Positions 44,204-52,367 of a stretch of 62,462 nt of DNA are shown here, one piece after another. Each line of letters starts with the position of its first letter. The stretch's first letter is position 1. The DNA comes from a virus: the IMG/VR virus record IMGVR_UViG_3300032235_001256, positions 1 through 62,462 of that record; one strand, 5' to 3'. The notes under the pieces were generated by a model. That model was not told the origin of the DNA and did not search any database. It saw only the letters and a program-made list of their open reading frames with translations. Made by a program: the position numbers and the translations under genes.

Positions 44204-45298
44204 ATGAACATCATAAAGACTTGGGAAGAATATAAAAAATCAGACCACAGGGTGCCAGAGTTCGACCGAGCTCTGGCAGGCTTTGCAGATGCTCTTGGTA
44301 TCGACAAGGATCGTGCCATAGATGCCATTTCCAAGCTCGTAAGCCAAGATCCATCTCTCGCCCGCACATCTTCGTCTGCATTTCCCCTGATCAAGTCTGC
44401 GAACTCCGCTGCTACTGATGCAGTGAATGATATCCTTGGATTCCTTAAAGCGCTAGAAGGAACAGATGATGACGCCATTCAGGCTGCCAGGGCGCAAGTA
44501 GACGGAATACTGGCCGGAGACGATCTGAATCGTAAAAAGGCTCTGCATGAGGCCATAGGTATACATAAGACGATTTATCCAAAACCGGGTTTTGCGCAAA
44601 AACTAAGTACGTCATCGCTCAGGCCTCTTACCGACCTTCTTTCAAAGGGGCCCGAGAGCCTCTCCGACCTTAAATACATCAAGGGGATGTGGAAGACTGA
44701 GGGCCATCTTCAAAGTGTGATAAAAAAGCTTCTTGATGCAGCTGCCGATGGCGATCAGGATGCAATAGATGATTTCGTAGAGATGTCTAAGACAGGCAAG
44801 GGGAAGGAGTATCTGGCGGGCGTGGATAAAAATACTCTCGCCGAAAAGATCACAAGCATATCCCGTCGTGCTCCAGGCAGGATAAATACAAGGGATATAA
44901 TGAAGGCCCACGAAGTCGTTGGTCGCAGTCTTGCCTCCGCTGCCGCCCGTGCAGCGGACCCTAATCGCCTCTGGAATATACTGGGCGACACCTTTGGCAG
45001 GCACAGAACCGTCATGGATCGTCTTCGCGCGGTATGGCGTGCGACAAAATTCTTGCCAGGTATACTTAAGTTCGTAGTTGTTCCAGGGGCTCTCATTGGC
45101 GGAGCAGCGTACGGCGTCAACAAGGCCTACGAGGGCATTAGGGAATTTTTCGGCGACACTGGCACAGACGCCTCTGCGCCCCCGGGCGCAAGTGGTCCCG
45201 GAGGAACCTCTGCAGCCCCTGGCTCCCCTGCCGCTGGTAGCGGTACTGTCGCAGATCGAGTTCGCGGAGAGCTGCAAAAAATCTACTCAAAAGAGTAA
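44204..45298 (+). CDS. Putative virion-internal protein with one membrane-like segment
   Basis: 364 residues from ATG 44204 with SD GAGGAAAG. Largely helical. Near residues 285-310 FLPGILKFVVVPGALIGGAA is long and hydrophobic enough to enter a membrane, followed by a Gly/Pro/Ser/Ala linker (DASAPPGASGPGGTSAAPGS) and a short charged tail. No signal peptide. A lone hydrophobic helix in a soluble late protein is typical of ejected pilot proteins. Family not recognised. Confidence 0.65.
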   Translation: MNIIKTWEEYKKSDHRVPEFDRALAGFADALGIDKDRAIDAISKLVSQDPSLARTSSSAFPLIKSANSAATDAVNDILGFLKALEGTDDDAIQAARAQVDGILAGDDLNRKKALHEAIGIHKTIYPKPGFAQKLSTSSLRPLTDLLSKGPESLSDLKYIKGMWKTEGHLQSVIKKLLDAAADGDQDAIDDFVEMSKTGKGKEYLAGVDKNTLAEKITSISRRAPGRINTRDIMKAHEVVGRSLASAAARAADPNRLWNILGDTFGRHRTVMDRLRAVWRATKFLPGILKFVVVPGALIGGAAYGVNKAYEGIREFFGDTGTDASAPPGASGPGGTSAAPGSPAAGSGTVADRVRGELQKIYSKE

Positions 45299-45333
45299 AG
45301 ATATACTCTACAAAGGCTAGTGAAGAGGTACAA

Positions 45334-47043
45334 ATGACGATTGCCGATGAAATTGCAAAAGAGTTTGCCAAAAATCTGGCAGATAAACGAGCCGCAGCGC
45401 GCCAGCAGCTCGTTGCCGCTGCCGCCGACACAGAGAAGGCAATCCGCGAAAAGCGCCCGCGCAAAAGCGATGAAAAATCAATCATAGAGGAAGCTCACCC
45501 GGGCGAGGTTTTCGTTGCAGAGTCCGACGGCCTAGGGGGCATGGTTGGAAATCCAGAGCAGGTTCATGAGCAGATTCTTAATGCCCTGAACCGCCGTCCG
45601 TCCGCCTTCCCCTATCAGGGTCTTGTTGCAAATGCAATGCTGGACTTCGAGAAGACTGCCGAGACGCTCGAGTCACATGACCTACATGACGAAGCCGATG
45701 CTGTGCGAAAAATCGCGCAGGATTTGCTTGCGGTGTTGCAAAGGCGAGCGCAACTAGGCTCCACGACTCCGGGAGGAGTTGCAGATCCCGAGATTCTTGA
45801 TCCAGATCCCGATCAGACGCAGTCATCGAAGATACACAGGGCACCTGATATACAGGAAGCCGAATTAGTATCGGGGGAGGGTCGGACGACAAGTCAAACG
45901 CCCACCGAAACCAGGCCTCGCGACAATAGCGGCGTCGTATCCAAAAGTATCGAACAAACATCAAAAAATGCAAAAAAAGCGGGCGGCGCCCTTAGCAAGA
46001 TAAAGGGATTTGGAGGAAAAATTCTGGGCCCAATAGGACTGGTGATATCTGCGTGGGACATCATAGACTCCGCCAGGAGTGGTGACTGGGCCTCCATCTG
46101 GACCACTGCCGGTGGCGCAGCAATTGGTGCGGCTGCGGCTGCGGCGGGCGTAACTGCGGCACCGGCACTAATTGCCGCCGGCGTAGGCACTGCCGTGGCA
46201 AATGGGATTAGCGCAGCCTTGACTGCCACTGCTCAGGATGGGATAGACGTAGATCTAGCCGAGCTTGCAGCGGACATTGAATCAGAAGTTGCCGATGATT
46301 CTTACGACCCTGCCGCTTACACAGATCCGGTTAAAAAGGAGAAGGCAGAAGCTGCTCGCAAGGCTCTAGAGGCCATGCGCGAGCGGATAAACAGCATATT
46401 GCTAGCCAGGAAGACATTGGAGCGCGAGGCCGGAAAGGGAGAGCAGATGGATCCCGGCACTGTAGGAGTTGCTATCGCCAGTATCGCCGAGAACAACAGG
46501 GCACTGGGAGAGGCATTTGCGCAATTCGAGAAGGCGGGCAGCGAACTTGACCTAACTTTCCTTCGTGACACACTTGGCTTTGGATTTCCGAAGATCAAGA
46601 ATCGCATTTCAGATGTTAATGAATCAGTTTCAGAGTTTGAAAATGCGATGGAGGAGCTCTACACCAAGATCAAACCTCAGGTCGATACTATTCGCAGCCA
46701 GCTAGAGGACCAGGAAGGGCGCGCATCACAGTTGATGAAGGATATTTCATCTGGAGCTGCCACTGGGTACGGGGTAAGGACCTCGCTCGGTCTTCCTACA
46801 AAGCTAAAGAGTGACGTAGACAATCCTGATCACGTAAAGGAAGTCCAGGGCTTTCTGGGAGTGCGAGAGACCGGTGAGTGGGATGAGCCGACGATGGACA
46901 AGATTCGCAAGATACGCAATCGCTGGATCGGCTTTCACATCGATATGGCCAAACACGTCACGGAGGACATCTTGAAGGCTTCCACCAGGGAAGAGCTGGA
47001 TGATCTTGAACAGCTCTGGCAAAACAGACTCGCAGGCAACTGA
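45334..47043 (+). CDS. Putative pore-forming/ejection protein with hydrophobic core and C-terminal PG-binding-like part
   Basis: 569 residues with SD GAAGAGG. Residues about 105-140 carry a hairpin-motif copy (KTAETLESHDLHDEADAVRK). About 225-305 is a colicin-like Gly/Ala hydrophobic stretch in two halves (ILGPIGLVISAWDIIDSA; AGGAAIGAAAAAAGVTAAPA) that could span a membrane twice. About 330-480 is coiled coil. Near 490-530 VKEVQGFLGVRETGEWDEPT resembles a peptidoglycan-binding repeat. The layout fits a protein injected with DNA to make an envelope channel; this is inference. Confidence 0.62.
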   Translation: MTIADEIAKEFAKNLADKRAAARQQLVAAAADTEKAIREKRPRKSDEKSIIEEAHPGEVFVAESDGLGGMVGNPEQVHEQILNALNRRPSAFPYQGLVANAMLDFEKTAETLESHDLHDEADAVRKIAQDLLAVLQRRAQLGSTTPGGVADPEILDPDPDQTQSSKIHRAPDIQEAELVSGEGRTTSQTPTETRPRDNSGVVSKSIEQTSKNAKKAGGALSKIKGFGGKILGPIGLVISAWDIIDSARSGDWASIWTTAGGAAIGAAAAAAGVTAAPALIAAGVGTAVANGISAALTATAQDGIDVDLAELAADIESEVADDSYDPAAYTDPVKKEKAEAARKALEAMRERINSILLARKTLEREAGKGEQMDPGTVGVAIASIAENNRALGEAFAQFEKAGSELDLTFLRDTLGFGFPKIKNRISDVNESVSEFENAMEELYTKIKPQVDTIRSQLEDQEGRASQLMKDISSGAATGYGVRTSLGLPTKLKSDVDNPDHVKEVQGFLGVRETGEWDEPTMDKIRKIRNRWIGFHIDMAKHVTEDILKASTREELDDLEQLWQNRLAGN

Positions 47044-47168
47044 GGGATTATCGAGAGAGCTGGCATCACATTTTTGCAGCCAACAACTAATAAAGGGTGT
47101 AATATGTGATGTTTTAGGGGTCAAGACGCAGTCTGGCCACTCCAAACTAAATAAGTGAGGTAATTACA

Positions 47169-47843
47169 ATGGCTCTATATCCTGTTCAGCCCGGCATTCA
47201 GCCGCTTGGCCTTTTTGATGTTCTTGACACCGAGCTCGCCGCCCTAAAGGGTGGTGAGGTCATGACCCTCGGCACCGCTCCCGTGGTCAACACCAGCACC
47301 GAGACCGCCGTTCCCGACGTTCTCGACGGCTACCACCTTAACGCGGCAGCCACCCGCCCCGTTGCGCAGCTCGCTGCGTCCGGCGCGGCGTTCGTTGCCC
47401 TTGCCGATGAGGGCACTGGTCCCGACTACTTCACCATGCTCGGCACGGTCGTCGGCGGCAAGGCCGGCCTCGTTGTCAGCGCTGGCGCCGTACTCGGCCC
47501 GCACACCGCTACCGCTTCGGGCAAGGTCACCCTTTGGGACAAGCCCGGTCTCTACGAGGTCACTCTCGACTCGATGGCCGGCGACTTCGTCAGCACGCTG
47601 ACCAGCAGCGGCCTCACCCCCGGCGTTGTTGTCGGTTTTGGCAGCGGCGTGGACAAGGGCAAGCTTGCCCACAACGGCTGCGCGAACAAGGTTGCCAGCT
47701 CAGGCTGTGCGATCTTTGTCGAGTTCGCTCACTCGCAGAGCCTCGTCACCACCCCCGCCTACCTGACCGGCGCGACCCAGACGTTTGATCGCGTCAAGGT
47801 CATGTTCCTCGGTTCAGCTGGCGCCGGCAAGGCCCTGACCTGA
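47169..47843 (+). CDS. Putative head decoration protein
   Basis: 224 residues with SD GAGG. Beta-rich, Gly/Ala/Val/Thr-rich, no charged helices (AVLGPHTATASGKVTLWDKP, YEVTLDSMAGDFVSTL). Codons are strongly C-ending, like the major capsid gene, indicating very high expression. It is a single-gene unit with its own terminator immediately upstream of the capsid gene. A decoration protein is the best fit; a tail-tube protein is an alternative. Confidence 0.62.
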   Translation: MALYPVQPGIQPLGLFDVLDTELAALKGGEVMTLGTAPVVNTSTETAVPDVLDGYHLNAAATRPVAQLAASGAAFVALADEGTGPDYFTMLGTVVGGKAGLVVSAGAVLGPHTATASGKVTLWDKPGLYEVTLDSMAGDFVSTLTSSGLTPGVVVGFGSGVDKGKLAHNGCANKVASSGCAIFVEFAHSQSLVTTPAYLTGATQTFDRVKVMFLGSAGAGKALT

Positions 47844-47864
47844 TAGCGACCTGGGAGTTGCTTG

Positions 47865-47896
47865 AAGAGACCGCTTCGGCGGTCTTTTCTTTTTTG
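47865..47896 (+). terminator. Terminator after the decoration-like gene
   Basis: AGACCGC-ttcg-GCGGTCT with extended A/T pairing, followed by TTTCTTTTTT, 22 bases after the stop. A stable UUCG-type tetraloop. Confidence 0.9.
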
Positions 47897-47898
47897 CA

Positions 47899-47943
47899 CT
47901 ATTAATTCTGCTAGCCCTTATCGTACGCAGCCTATTAATTCTG
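47899..47943 (+). repeat. Two 12-bp direct repeats 33 bp apart upstream of the capsid gene
   Basis: CTATTAATTCTG occurs exactly at 47899-47910 and 47932-47943, an offset of 33 bases or about three helical turns, with a third AT-rich relative (GTAATTAATTTTG) near 47956. They sit between the preceding terminator and the capsid gene leader. Possible binding sites for a transcriptional activator; no known site was matched. Confidence 0.5.
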
Positions 47944-48027
47944 TAGGTGTTTAGCGTAATTAATTTTGGTGACTACGTGTCCCCAAAGTGCAAGTAAGAG
48001 TAAGTTAAGTTCACTTCGGAGAAAACA

Positions 48028-49032
48028 ATGTCAAATCTTTTTGATAACTCAGGCGAGCTCGGTGGTCTTACCACCCGCGACGCGCTGAAGAGCCTCGTTC
48101 GCATTGCCAAGGTCCTCGAGGAGGGCATGCCATCCAACGCCGTTGCCGCCGGCCGTCCTTCGACCACCGAGTCGCAGCGCGACGAGCTCGTTCGCCAGGC
48201 CATCCTCGACCAGGGCGGCAAGGTCGCTCTTGCTCAGGCCATGGCGCTCCCAATCCGCCGCAACCTTGATTACTCGGGCGTTGCTCGCCGCGGCCTCGTT
48301 GTTGACGAGCTCGCCACCGGCGTCCTTCCCCTCTATGAGCGCGACATCGACGTTGCCGCTTTCGTAATCTCGGCGAACGGCGCCGTTCCAGAGAGCCCCG
48401 TCCGTGGCGACCGCGTATTCGTCCCAGAGTTCGACATCGCCTGCCACCCACTCGTCCGCATCCGCGAGGCCCGTCAGCGCCGCTTCAATGTCATCGAGCG
48501 TACGGTCCAGAAGGCCAAGCAGGAGATCGCTGCCACCGAGGACGCGAACTTCTTCGCCGCCCTCGACTTCGCCAGCGACGCCGCCCTCGGCGGTGAGAAC
48601 ACCGCTCAGGTTCTCGGCGCCCGCATCTCGCGCGCTGATATGGTCGAGATCAAGTCAGAAGTTGATCAGTGGGACCTGCTCACCAGCAAGTTCTTCATGA
48701 ACATCCGCGACTTCCAGGACCTCCTCCTCTGGACGTCACAGGGTGGTACCTCGGCTGCTGAAGTCGACCCCGTCACGCACCGCGAGATCCTCCAGACCGG
48801 CCTCTACGCCAAGCTCTTCACCGCCGACATCATCGTCAGCAAGCTTGTTCCGTTCGGCAGCGTCTTCGGTTGCGCTGAGCCCGACATGGTCGGCGTCATG
48901 CCAATCCGCCAGAACGTCGAAGTCGTGCCAAACGACAAGATGGATCGCCTCAGCCTCGGCTGGACGGTATTCGAGACCATCGGTATCGGCATCGTCAACG
49001 CCCGCGGCGTCGCCGTCGGCCGCAAGTCCTGA
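48028..49032 (+). CDS. Major capsid protein (HK97-fold type)
   Basis: 334 residues with SD CGGAG. Recognisable features: N-terminal helical arm (DALKSLVRIAKVLEEG), then LPLYERDIDVAAFVISANG, VRGDRVFVPEFDIACHP, the spine-helix region (RFNVIERTVQKAKQEIAATE), DLLTSKFFMNIRDFQDLLLW, and a conserved end (VVPNDKMDRLSLGWTVFETI). Codon use is the most biased of the window, nearly all C- or G-ending for Arg, Ala, Ile and Val. It is a monocistronic unit between two terminators. It assembles into the shell on the scaffold encoded at 36101-40021. No obvious protease-removed delta domain precedes it, consistent with a separate scaffold. Confidence 0.85.
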   Translation: MSNLFDNSGELGGLTTRDALKSLVRIAKVLEEGMPSNAVAAGRPSTTESQRDELVRQAILDQGGKVALAQAMALPIRRNLDYSGVARRGLVVDELATGVLPLYERDIDVAAFVISANGAVPESPVRGDRVFVPEFDIACHPLVRIREARQRRFNVIERTVQKAKQEIAATEDANFFAALDFASDAALGGENTAQVLGARISRADMVEIKSEVDQWDLLTSKFFMNIRDFQDLLLWTSQGGTSAAEVDPVTHREILQTGLYAKLFTADIIVSKLVPFGSVFGCAEPDMVGVMPIRQNVEVVPNDKMDRLSLGWTVFETIGIGIVNARGVAVGRKS

Positions 49033-49050
49033 GCTTAGCTCTGGTCTGAA

Positions 49051-49083
49051 AGAGGGGTCGCCGCAGGGCGACCTCTTTTTTAT
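49051..49083 (+). terminator. Terminator after the major capsid gene
   Basis: AGAGGGGTCGCC-gcag-GGCGACCTCT followed by TTTTTT (two-base bulge in the left arm), 18 bases after the stop. The next 112 bases to 49196 hold only a 14-codon ORF (49136-49180) that is not called. Confidence 0.85.
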
Positions 49084-49195
49084 TGCGCCGTCTGATGCTG
49101 TTGACTACGAGCATCGACCGAATGAAGCAGAGCATATGGCTTTGTTTGGCAAGATGTTGCGCAGGCAGCAAGTAGTGTGATCAGGCAGGTGAGAC

Positions 49196-49552
49196 GTGAG
49201 CTTATTCGACTTATTATTTCGCAAGAGCTGTGCAGTGGAGTCTCACCCTGCCGATGGGTACCTGGCACAGCCGCCAGGGCACGACACCATTGTGCGCCCA
49301 GGCACATATCGTTTTAATAATCGCCAGGTAGATATTCTCGGTTTTCTGCCCAATGGCAAAATGAGCGCTACTCTATTCCTATGTCATGCGGGCTCGGGAA
49401 GCTGCTCAGAGTGGGGCACCTACGAGTTTTCTAGGGTATCGTACGACAAATCCCAAGAGATATGGGAAGCTATTGTTGGCAAGTCAGGCATAGTTATTCA
49501 TGTGACAAAACACCACGGCGAAGTAGCGCTGAAAATAGAGGTTGACAGATGA
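49196..49552 (+). CDS. Hypothetical protein (GTG start)
   Basis: 118 residues from GTG 49196, with SD AGGTGAG. Small beta-rich protein (TYRFNNRQVDILGFLPNGKM, GTYEFSRVSYDKSQEIW). It overlaps thyA by four bases (ATGA) and so belongs to the nucleotide-metabolism cassette by coupling. No family recognised. Confidence 0.7.
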   Translation: MSLFDLLFRKSCAVESHPADGYLAQPPGHDTIVRPGTYRFNNRQVDILGFLPNGKMSATLFLCHAGSGSCSEWGTYEFSRVSYDKSQEIWEAIVGKSGIVIHVTKHHGEVALKIEVDR

Positions 49553-50406
49553 CTGAAGCTTCCTATCTAAATATAATGCGTCAGATTCTTGATGAAGGGG
49601 TTGACGTAGAAAATGATCGCACAGGAGTTGGAACCCGAGGCATCTTTGGCGCTCAGATGGCATTTGACATGGATGACGGGTTTCCCCTACTGACCACTCG
49701 TCGCATTGCGTTTCGCATTGCATTCGAAGAGATGATGTGGTTTATCAGGGGGCAGACAGATTCCAAGATCCTTGAGCAGAAAAAAATCAACATTTGGAGG
49801 GGTAACACTACACGTGAATTCCTGGATGCAAAAGGACTGGCTCATCTCCCGGAAGGTGACGCAGGAAAGAACTACAGCTGGCAGCTACGCAACTTCAACG
49901 GCAGCCATGTGGGCTCCGGCTACGATCAGTTGGCCGCAATTGTATCTGGAATAAAGACAGATCCATCCAGTCGCCGCCATTTTGTTAGCTACTGGAATCC
50001 GCAGCAGGTGCTGACAGAGGCAGCTCTGCCGCCCTGCCATGTAAGCTGGGCAGTGCAGATTGCCGGAGGCAGGCTAAATCTATCCTTCCAGATGCGGTCT
50101 AATGATTTCTATCTAGGAAATCCGACAAATATCGCAGGATACGGGTTCCTGCTGCACGCCCTCGCCAATTTGGCCGGCTATCGTCCCGGCCGACTTGTGT
50201 TCCAGGGATCTGATGTGCATCTGTATAAGAATCAGTTAGATAACGCAATGATACAAGTCACTCGCGAGCCGCTGCCGTTGCCAGGATTTCGCATAAACAA
50301 ACATCTGTCTACTTTAGATGACCTGCTTGCTCTGCAGTATTCTGATGTAGAGGTAGTGGGGTATGCGCACCACCCAGATTTGCCAAAGGTTGAGATGGCG
50401 ATATGA
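49549..50406 (+). CDS. thyA: Thymidylate synthase
   Basis: 285 residues with all main ThyA landmarks: NDRTGVGTRGIFG, FPLLTTRR, FEEMMWFIRGQTDSKIL, W..N..REFLD, the catalytic Cys163 in LPPCHVSWAVQ, QMRSNDFYLGNPTNIAGYGF (Asn194, the dUMP-recognising position, is kept, so it should use dUMP rather than dCMP) and SDVHLYKNQLDNA. It converts dUMP and methylene-THF to dTMP and DHF for phage DNA synthesis. Overlaps folA by four bases, giving a matched pair in which DHFR regenerates THF. Confidence 0.95.
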   Translation: MTEASYLNIMRQILDEGVDVENDRTGVGTRGIFGAQMAFDMDDGFPLLTTRRIAFRIAFEEMMWFIRGQTDSKILEQKKINIWRGNTTREFLDAKGLAHLPEGDAGKNYSWQLRNFNGSHVGSGYDQLAAIVSGIKTDPSSRRHFVSYWNPQQVLTEAALPPCHVSWAVQIAGGRLNLSFQMRSNDFYLGNPTNIAGYGFLLHALANLAGYRPGRLVFQGSDVHLYKNQLDNAMIQVTREPLPLPGFRINKHLSTLDDLLALQYSDVEVVGYAHHPDLPKVEMAI

Positions 50407-50855
50407 GTAAATTGATCGGGATAGCTGCAGTATCGGAGAATGGCGTAATTGGTCGTGGCAACTCCCTGCCGTGGCACCTGCCAGAGGACTTGGCCTGGTT
50501 CAAATTCGTAACCCTGGGCCATACGCTTGTGATGGGTCGCGCCACCTATAATTCCATAGGCCGCCCACTTCCTGGCAGAAAAACGTATATTCTCACGAGA
50601 TCGCCATCCATCCCCTCGGAGATCAGCAGCCTGGCCGAAGCGCACTCGGACTCAGGCTTCATCTTCTTGTGCGGCGGCTCAGAGGTATATGCACAGTTTT
50701 TATTTGACTGTGACGAGTTGCTGATTACTCATGTAAAGCAAGAGGTTGACGGCGACAAGTATTTTCCTTATTTTCAACACATGTTCCATGCGACAGAAAC
50801 ACTCCGGTCAAACGATGAGTATGATATTATCAGATATGCGAGGAATCCACGATGA
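50403..50855 (+). CDS. folA: Dihydrofolate reductase
   Basis: 150 residues, clearly DHFR: IAAVSENGVIGRGNSLPWHL, the active-site acid Asp29 in PEDLAWFK, VMGRATYNSIGRPLPGRK, TRS, LCGGSEVYAQF and DGDKYFPYF. It reduces dihydrofolate produced by ThyA. Slightly shorter than the about 160 residues of E. coli DHFR. ATGA overlaps on both sides place it in the 49196-51229 cassette. Confidence 0.95.
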   Translation: MSKLIGIAAVSENGVIGRGNSLPWHLPEDLAWFKFVTLGHTLVMGRATYNSIGRPLPGRKTYILTRSPSIPSEISSLAEAHSDSGFIFLCGGSEVYAQFLFDCDELLITHVKQEVDGDKYFPYFQHMFHATETLRSNDEYDIIRYARNPR

Positions 50856-51229
50856 AGCATTCTAGTGCCGCCTGGCGTTGGGGTTCTGCGGAGCATCGGG
50901 CAGAAGTCATAGCGTCCGCACTCCATTGTTTTTTTAATAAGAGCGCCTACGAGCCGGATTTGCGCGGCCTAACCAGCCGAGTGGCCGTGATCGCCGACAG
51001 CGACTTTGATGACGAGTGCATTATAATTGGAAATCTTGCAGGCTTCATTTCTTTTGAGATAAATGCAGCAAGCCCTTATGTCGGTGGTGGTGAATTCATG
51101 GATTGGGCCATGAGCAGTGCTGCCAGACTCGAAGGTCTCGCCTCTCTCGATCTTTCTCTAAAGATAACGGGACGCAACTGCGTCCCGCTAGCGATCTGCC
51201 TTATGCGCAAGAAGGGATCAGGCCTCTAG
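50852..51229 (+). CDS. Hypothetical protein of the thyA-folA cassette
   Basis: 125 residues (MKHSSAAWRWGSAEHRAEVI), overlapping folA by four bases. Alpha/beta with an acidic middle (VIADSDFDDECIIIGNLAGF) and a basic C-terminus (CLMRKKGSGL). No motif recognised. Its last 12 bases overlap the convergent minus-strand gene. Confidence 0.68.
   Translation: MKHSSAAWRWGSAEHRAEVIASALHCFFNKSAYEPDLRGLTSRVAVIADSDFDDECIIIGNLAGFISFEINAASPYVGGGEFMDWAMSSAARLEGLASLDLSLKITGRNCVPLAICLMRKKGSGL
51168..51187 (-). terminator. Hairpin within the 3' end of the plus-strand gene, possible minus-strand terminator
   Basis: CGGGACGCA-ac-TGCGTCCCG, nine perfect pairs. On the minus strand it is followed by TTATCTTT, 30 bases past the stop of the gene 51218-51565, so it could end that transcript while lying inside the opposite coding region. 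Weak T run. Confidence 0.4.
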
Positions 51230-51565
51230 TCCGCCCTCGAATGACTCAACAACGCCGGCTCCGTGTTCACGCTTAAGCTCTTCGATTTTGCTAGCGGCCG
51301 CACTGCGAGCCGCTTTTACGTTTTTGCCAATAAACCTGATCGCCGGACCCATCGGGTTCGGATTCTCCAGTTCGTGGACGGTTATTTCGCAAGCGACCAT
51401 GCCCTTCTCCCGCTTAAATGTGACATGAACCGACTTTTTTACTTCCTGTTCGGCGAGGATTAGCAGGTTAGCGGCCGCATCCATATGAGCTGCAGCGCGG
51501 AACATGCCGGCTTGGTCTAGCTGGTTGGCGAGCGCGTAGATGTTCTTTATAATAGTTTTGTTCAT
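51218..51565 (-). CDS. Hypothetical protein with N-terminal helical-hairpin motif
   Basis: 115 residues from the ATG ending at 51565, preferred over starts 15 codons upstream because GGAG is well placed. Residues 1-35 (MNKTIIKNIYALANQLDQAG, then MFRAAAHMDAAANLL) are a clear copy of the recurrent motif, here at the N-terminus. The rest is a small alpha/beta region (ACEITVHELENPNPMGPAIR) with a basic helix. It is convergent with the thyA cassette. Function unknown. Confidence 0.7.
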   Translation of the reverse strand: MNKTIIKNIYALANQLDQAGMFRAAAHMDAAANLLILAEQEVKKSVHVTFKREKGMVACEITVHELENPNPMGPAIRFIGKNVKAARSAAASKIEELKREHGAGVVESFEGGLEA

Positions 51566-51650
51566 TTTGACTCCATGTTCTTTTACGCTGATTGTCATAA
51601 AAGTTTGCATGAATCAATTAAAGTAGTAATAGGTAGTAGGCCGTACAAGT

Positions 51651-51670
51651 ACCCTCGCGCAGGGTTTTTT
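51651..51670 (+). terminator. Short hairpin with strong T run
   Basis: ACCCT-CGCGC-AGGGT followed by a run of T (51665-51670). It lies just ahead of the fibre-family gene at 51703 and would block transcription entering from the left. Confidence 0.65.
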
Positions 51671-51702
51671 CGGCTGCGCGTGCAAGGCCCGGAGGAAGCT
51701 TG

Positions 51703-52347
51703 ATGTCAAGGATAGAGCCGGTTGTACCAAAATTCTTGGTAAAGAACATCAGCCGTAGCGACCTACTGGTACTAGATGTCATCCCAATCCGCCCCGGCCA
51801 GACTATCGATGTCTATAGGGCTGCAGAATACCACTCCGATTCCAGGGAAGTTACAAATAGAATCTTGCGCGACCTAGAGATGCCATCTGGCGATCTTTAC
51901 GTAAAGTGGAAGGTAAAGCGCAAGATCGAGATCCTAGAATTTCAGAATCCGATTTACCAGGGCAGCGGCCTGAATGCGGGCAAACTTCAAACCGCGAACA
52001 CAGGCTTTAATGGAGGGGTACTCGGCTTTGTCTCTGGCAAGATGACATGGATTAGTCCGGCGACGTCCACTAAGTCGATACGCTTTACCGATCAGGATAC
52101 AGCAATCGACTTGATCAACGACTTCACAATTCTAATCGACGCTTCTGCAGGACAGAGAATCGTGCAGGTCCCTACGCCGGATGTTAACGGCCATACTTTT
52201 AATCTAAAGAAGGTAGATGCGAGTACCAATAAAGTGGTGCTGGTTCCTGTTACAGGCTCGATTGATGGCGATGCGTCAAAGAGTCTTATTGTGGAGTGGC
52301 ACTCCATCACAATACAGAGCTGGAACGGCAACTGGTACATAGTTTGA
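51703..52347 (+). CDS. Fibre-family protein with C-terminal beta domain
   Basis: 214 residues from ATG 51703 with SD GGAGGA. Residues about 8-75 (VPKFLVKNISRSDLLVLDVI, RPGQTIDVYRAAEY) resemble the start of the protein at 57783 (PVFLYNPTPKPVHVKDLDLK, KPGETVDAF). The last about 90 residues (DFTILIDASAGQRIVQVPTP, KVVLVPVTGSIDGDASK, WNGNWYIV) match the terminal beta domain of fibres at 15172, 52435 and 55075. It is thus a short mosaic: an anchor of one type with a fibre C-terminal domain. Likely a tail appendage component. Confidence 0.7.
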   Translation: MSRIEPVVPKFLVKNISRSDLLVLDVIPIRPGQTIDVYRAAEYHSDSREVTNRILRDLEMPSGDLYVKWKVKRKIEILEFQNPIYQGSGLNAGKLQTANTGFNGGVLGFVSGKMTWISPATSTKSIRFTDQDTAIDLINDFTILIDASAGQRIVQVPTPDVNGHTFNLKKVDASTNKVVLVPVTGSIDGDASKSLIVEWHSITIQSWNGNWYIV

Positions 52348-52367
52348 TGCGTTTTGGCGTCAGCTAA

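Noticed and set aside
49136-49180. 14-codon ORF MALFGKMLRRQQVV after the capsid terminator
   Set aside because: Too short, no clear SD, and the frame is the tail of a shadow ORF; resemblance to LFK tags is probably chance.
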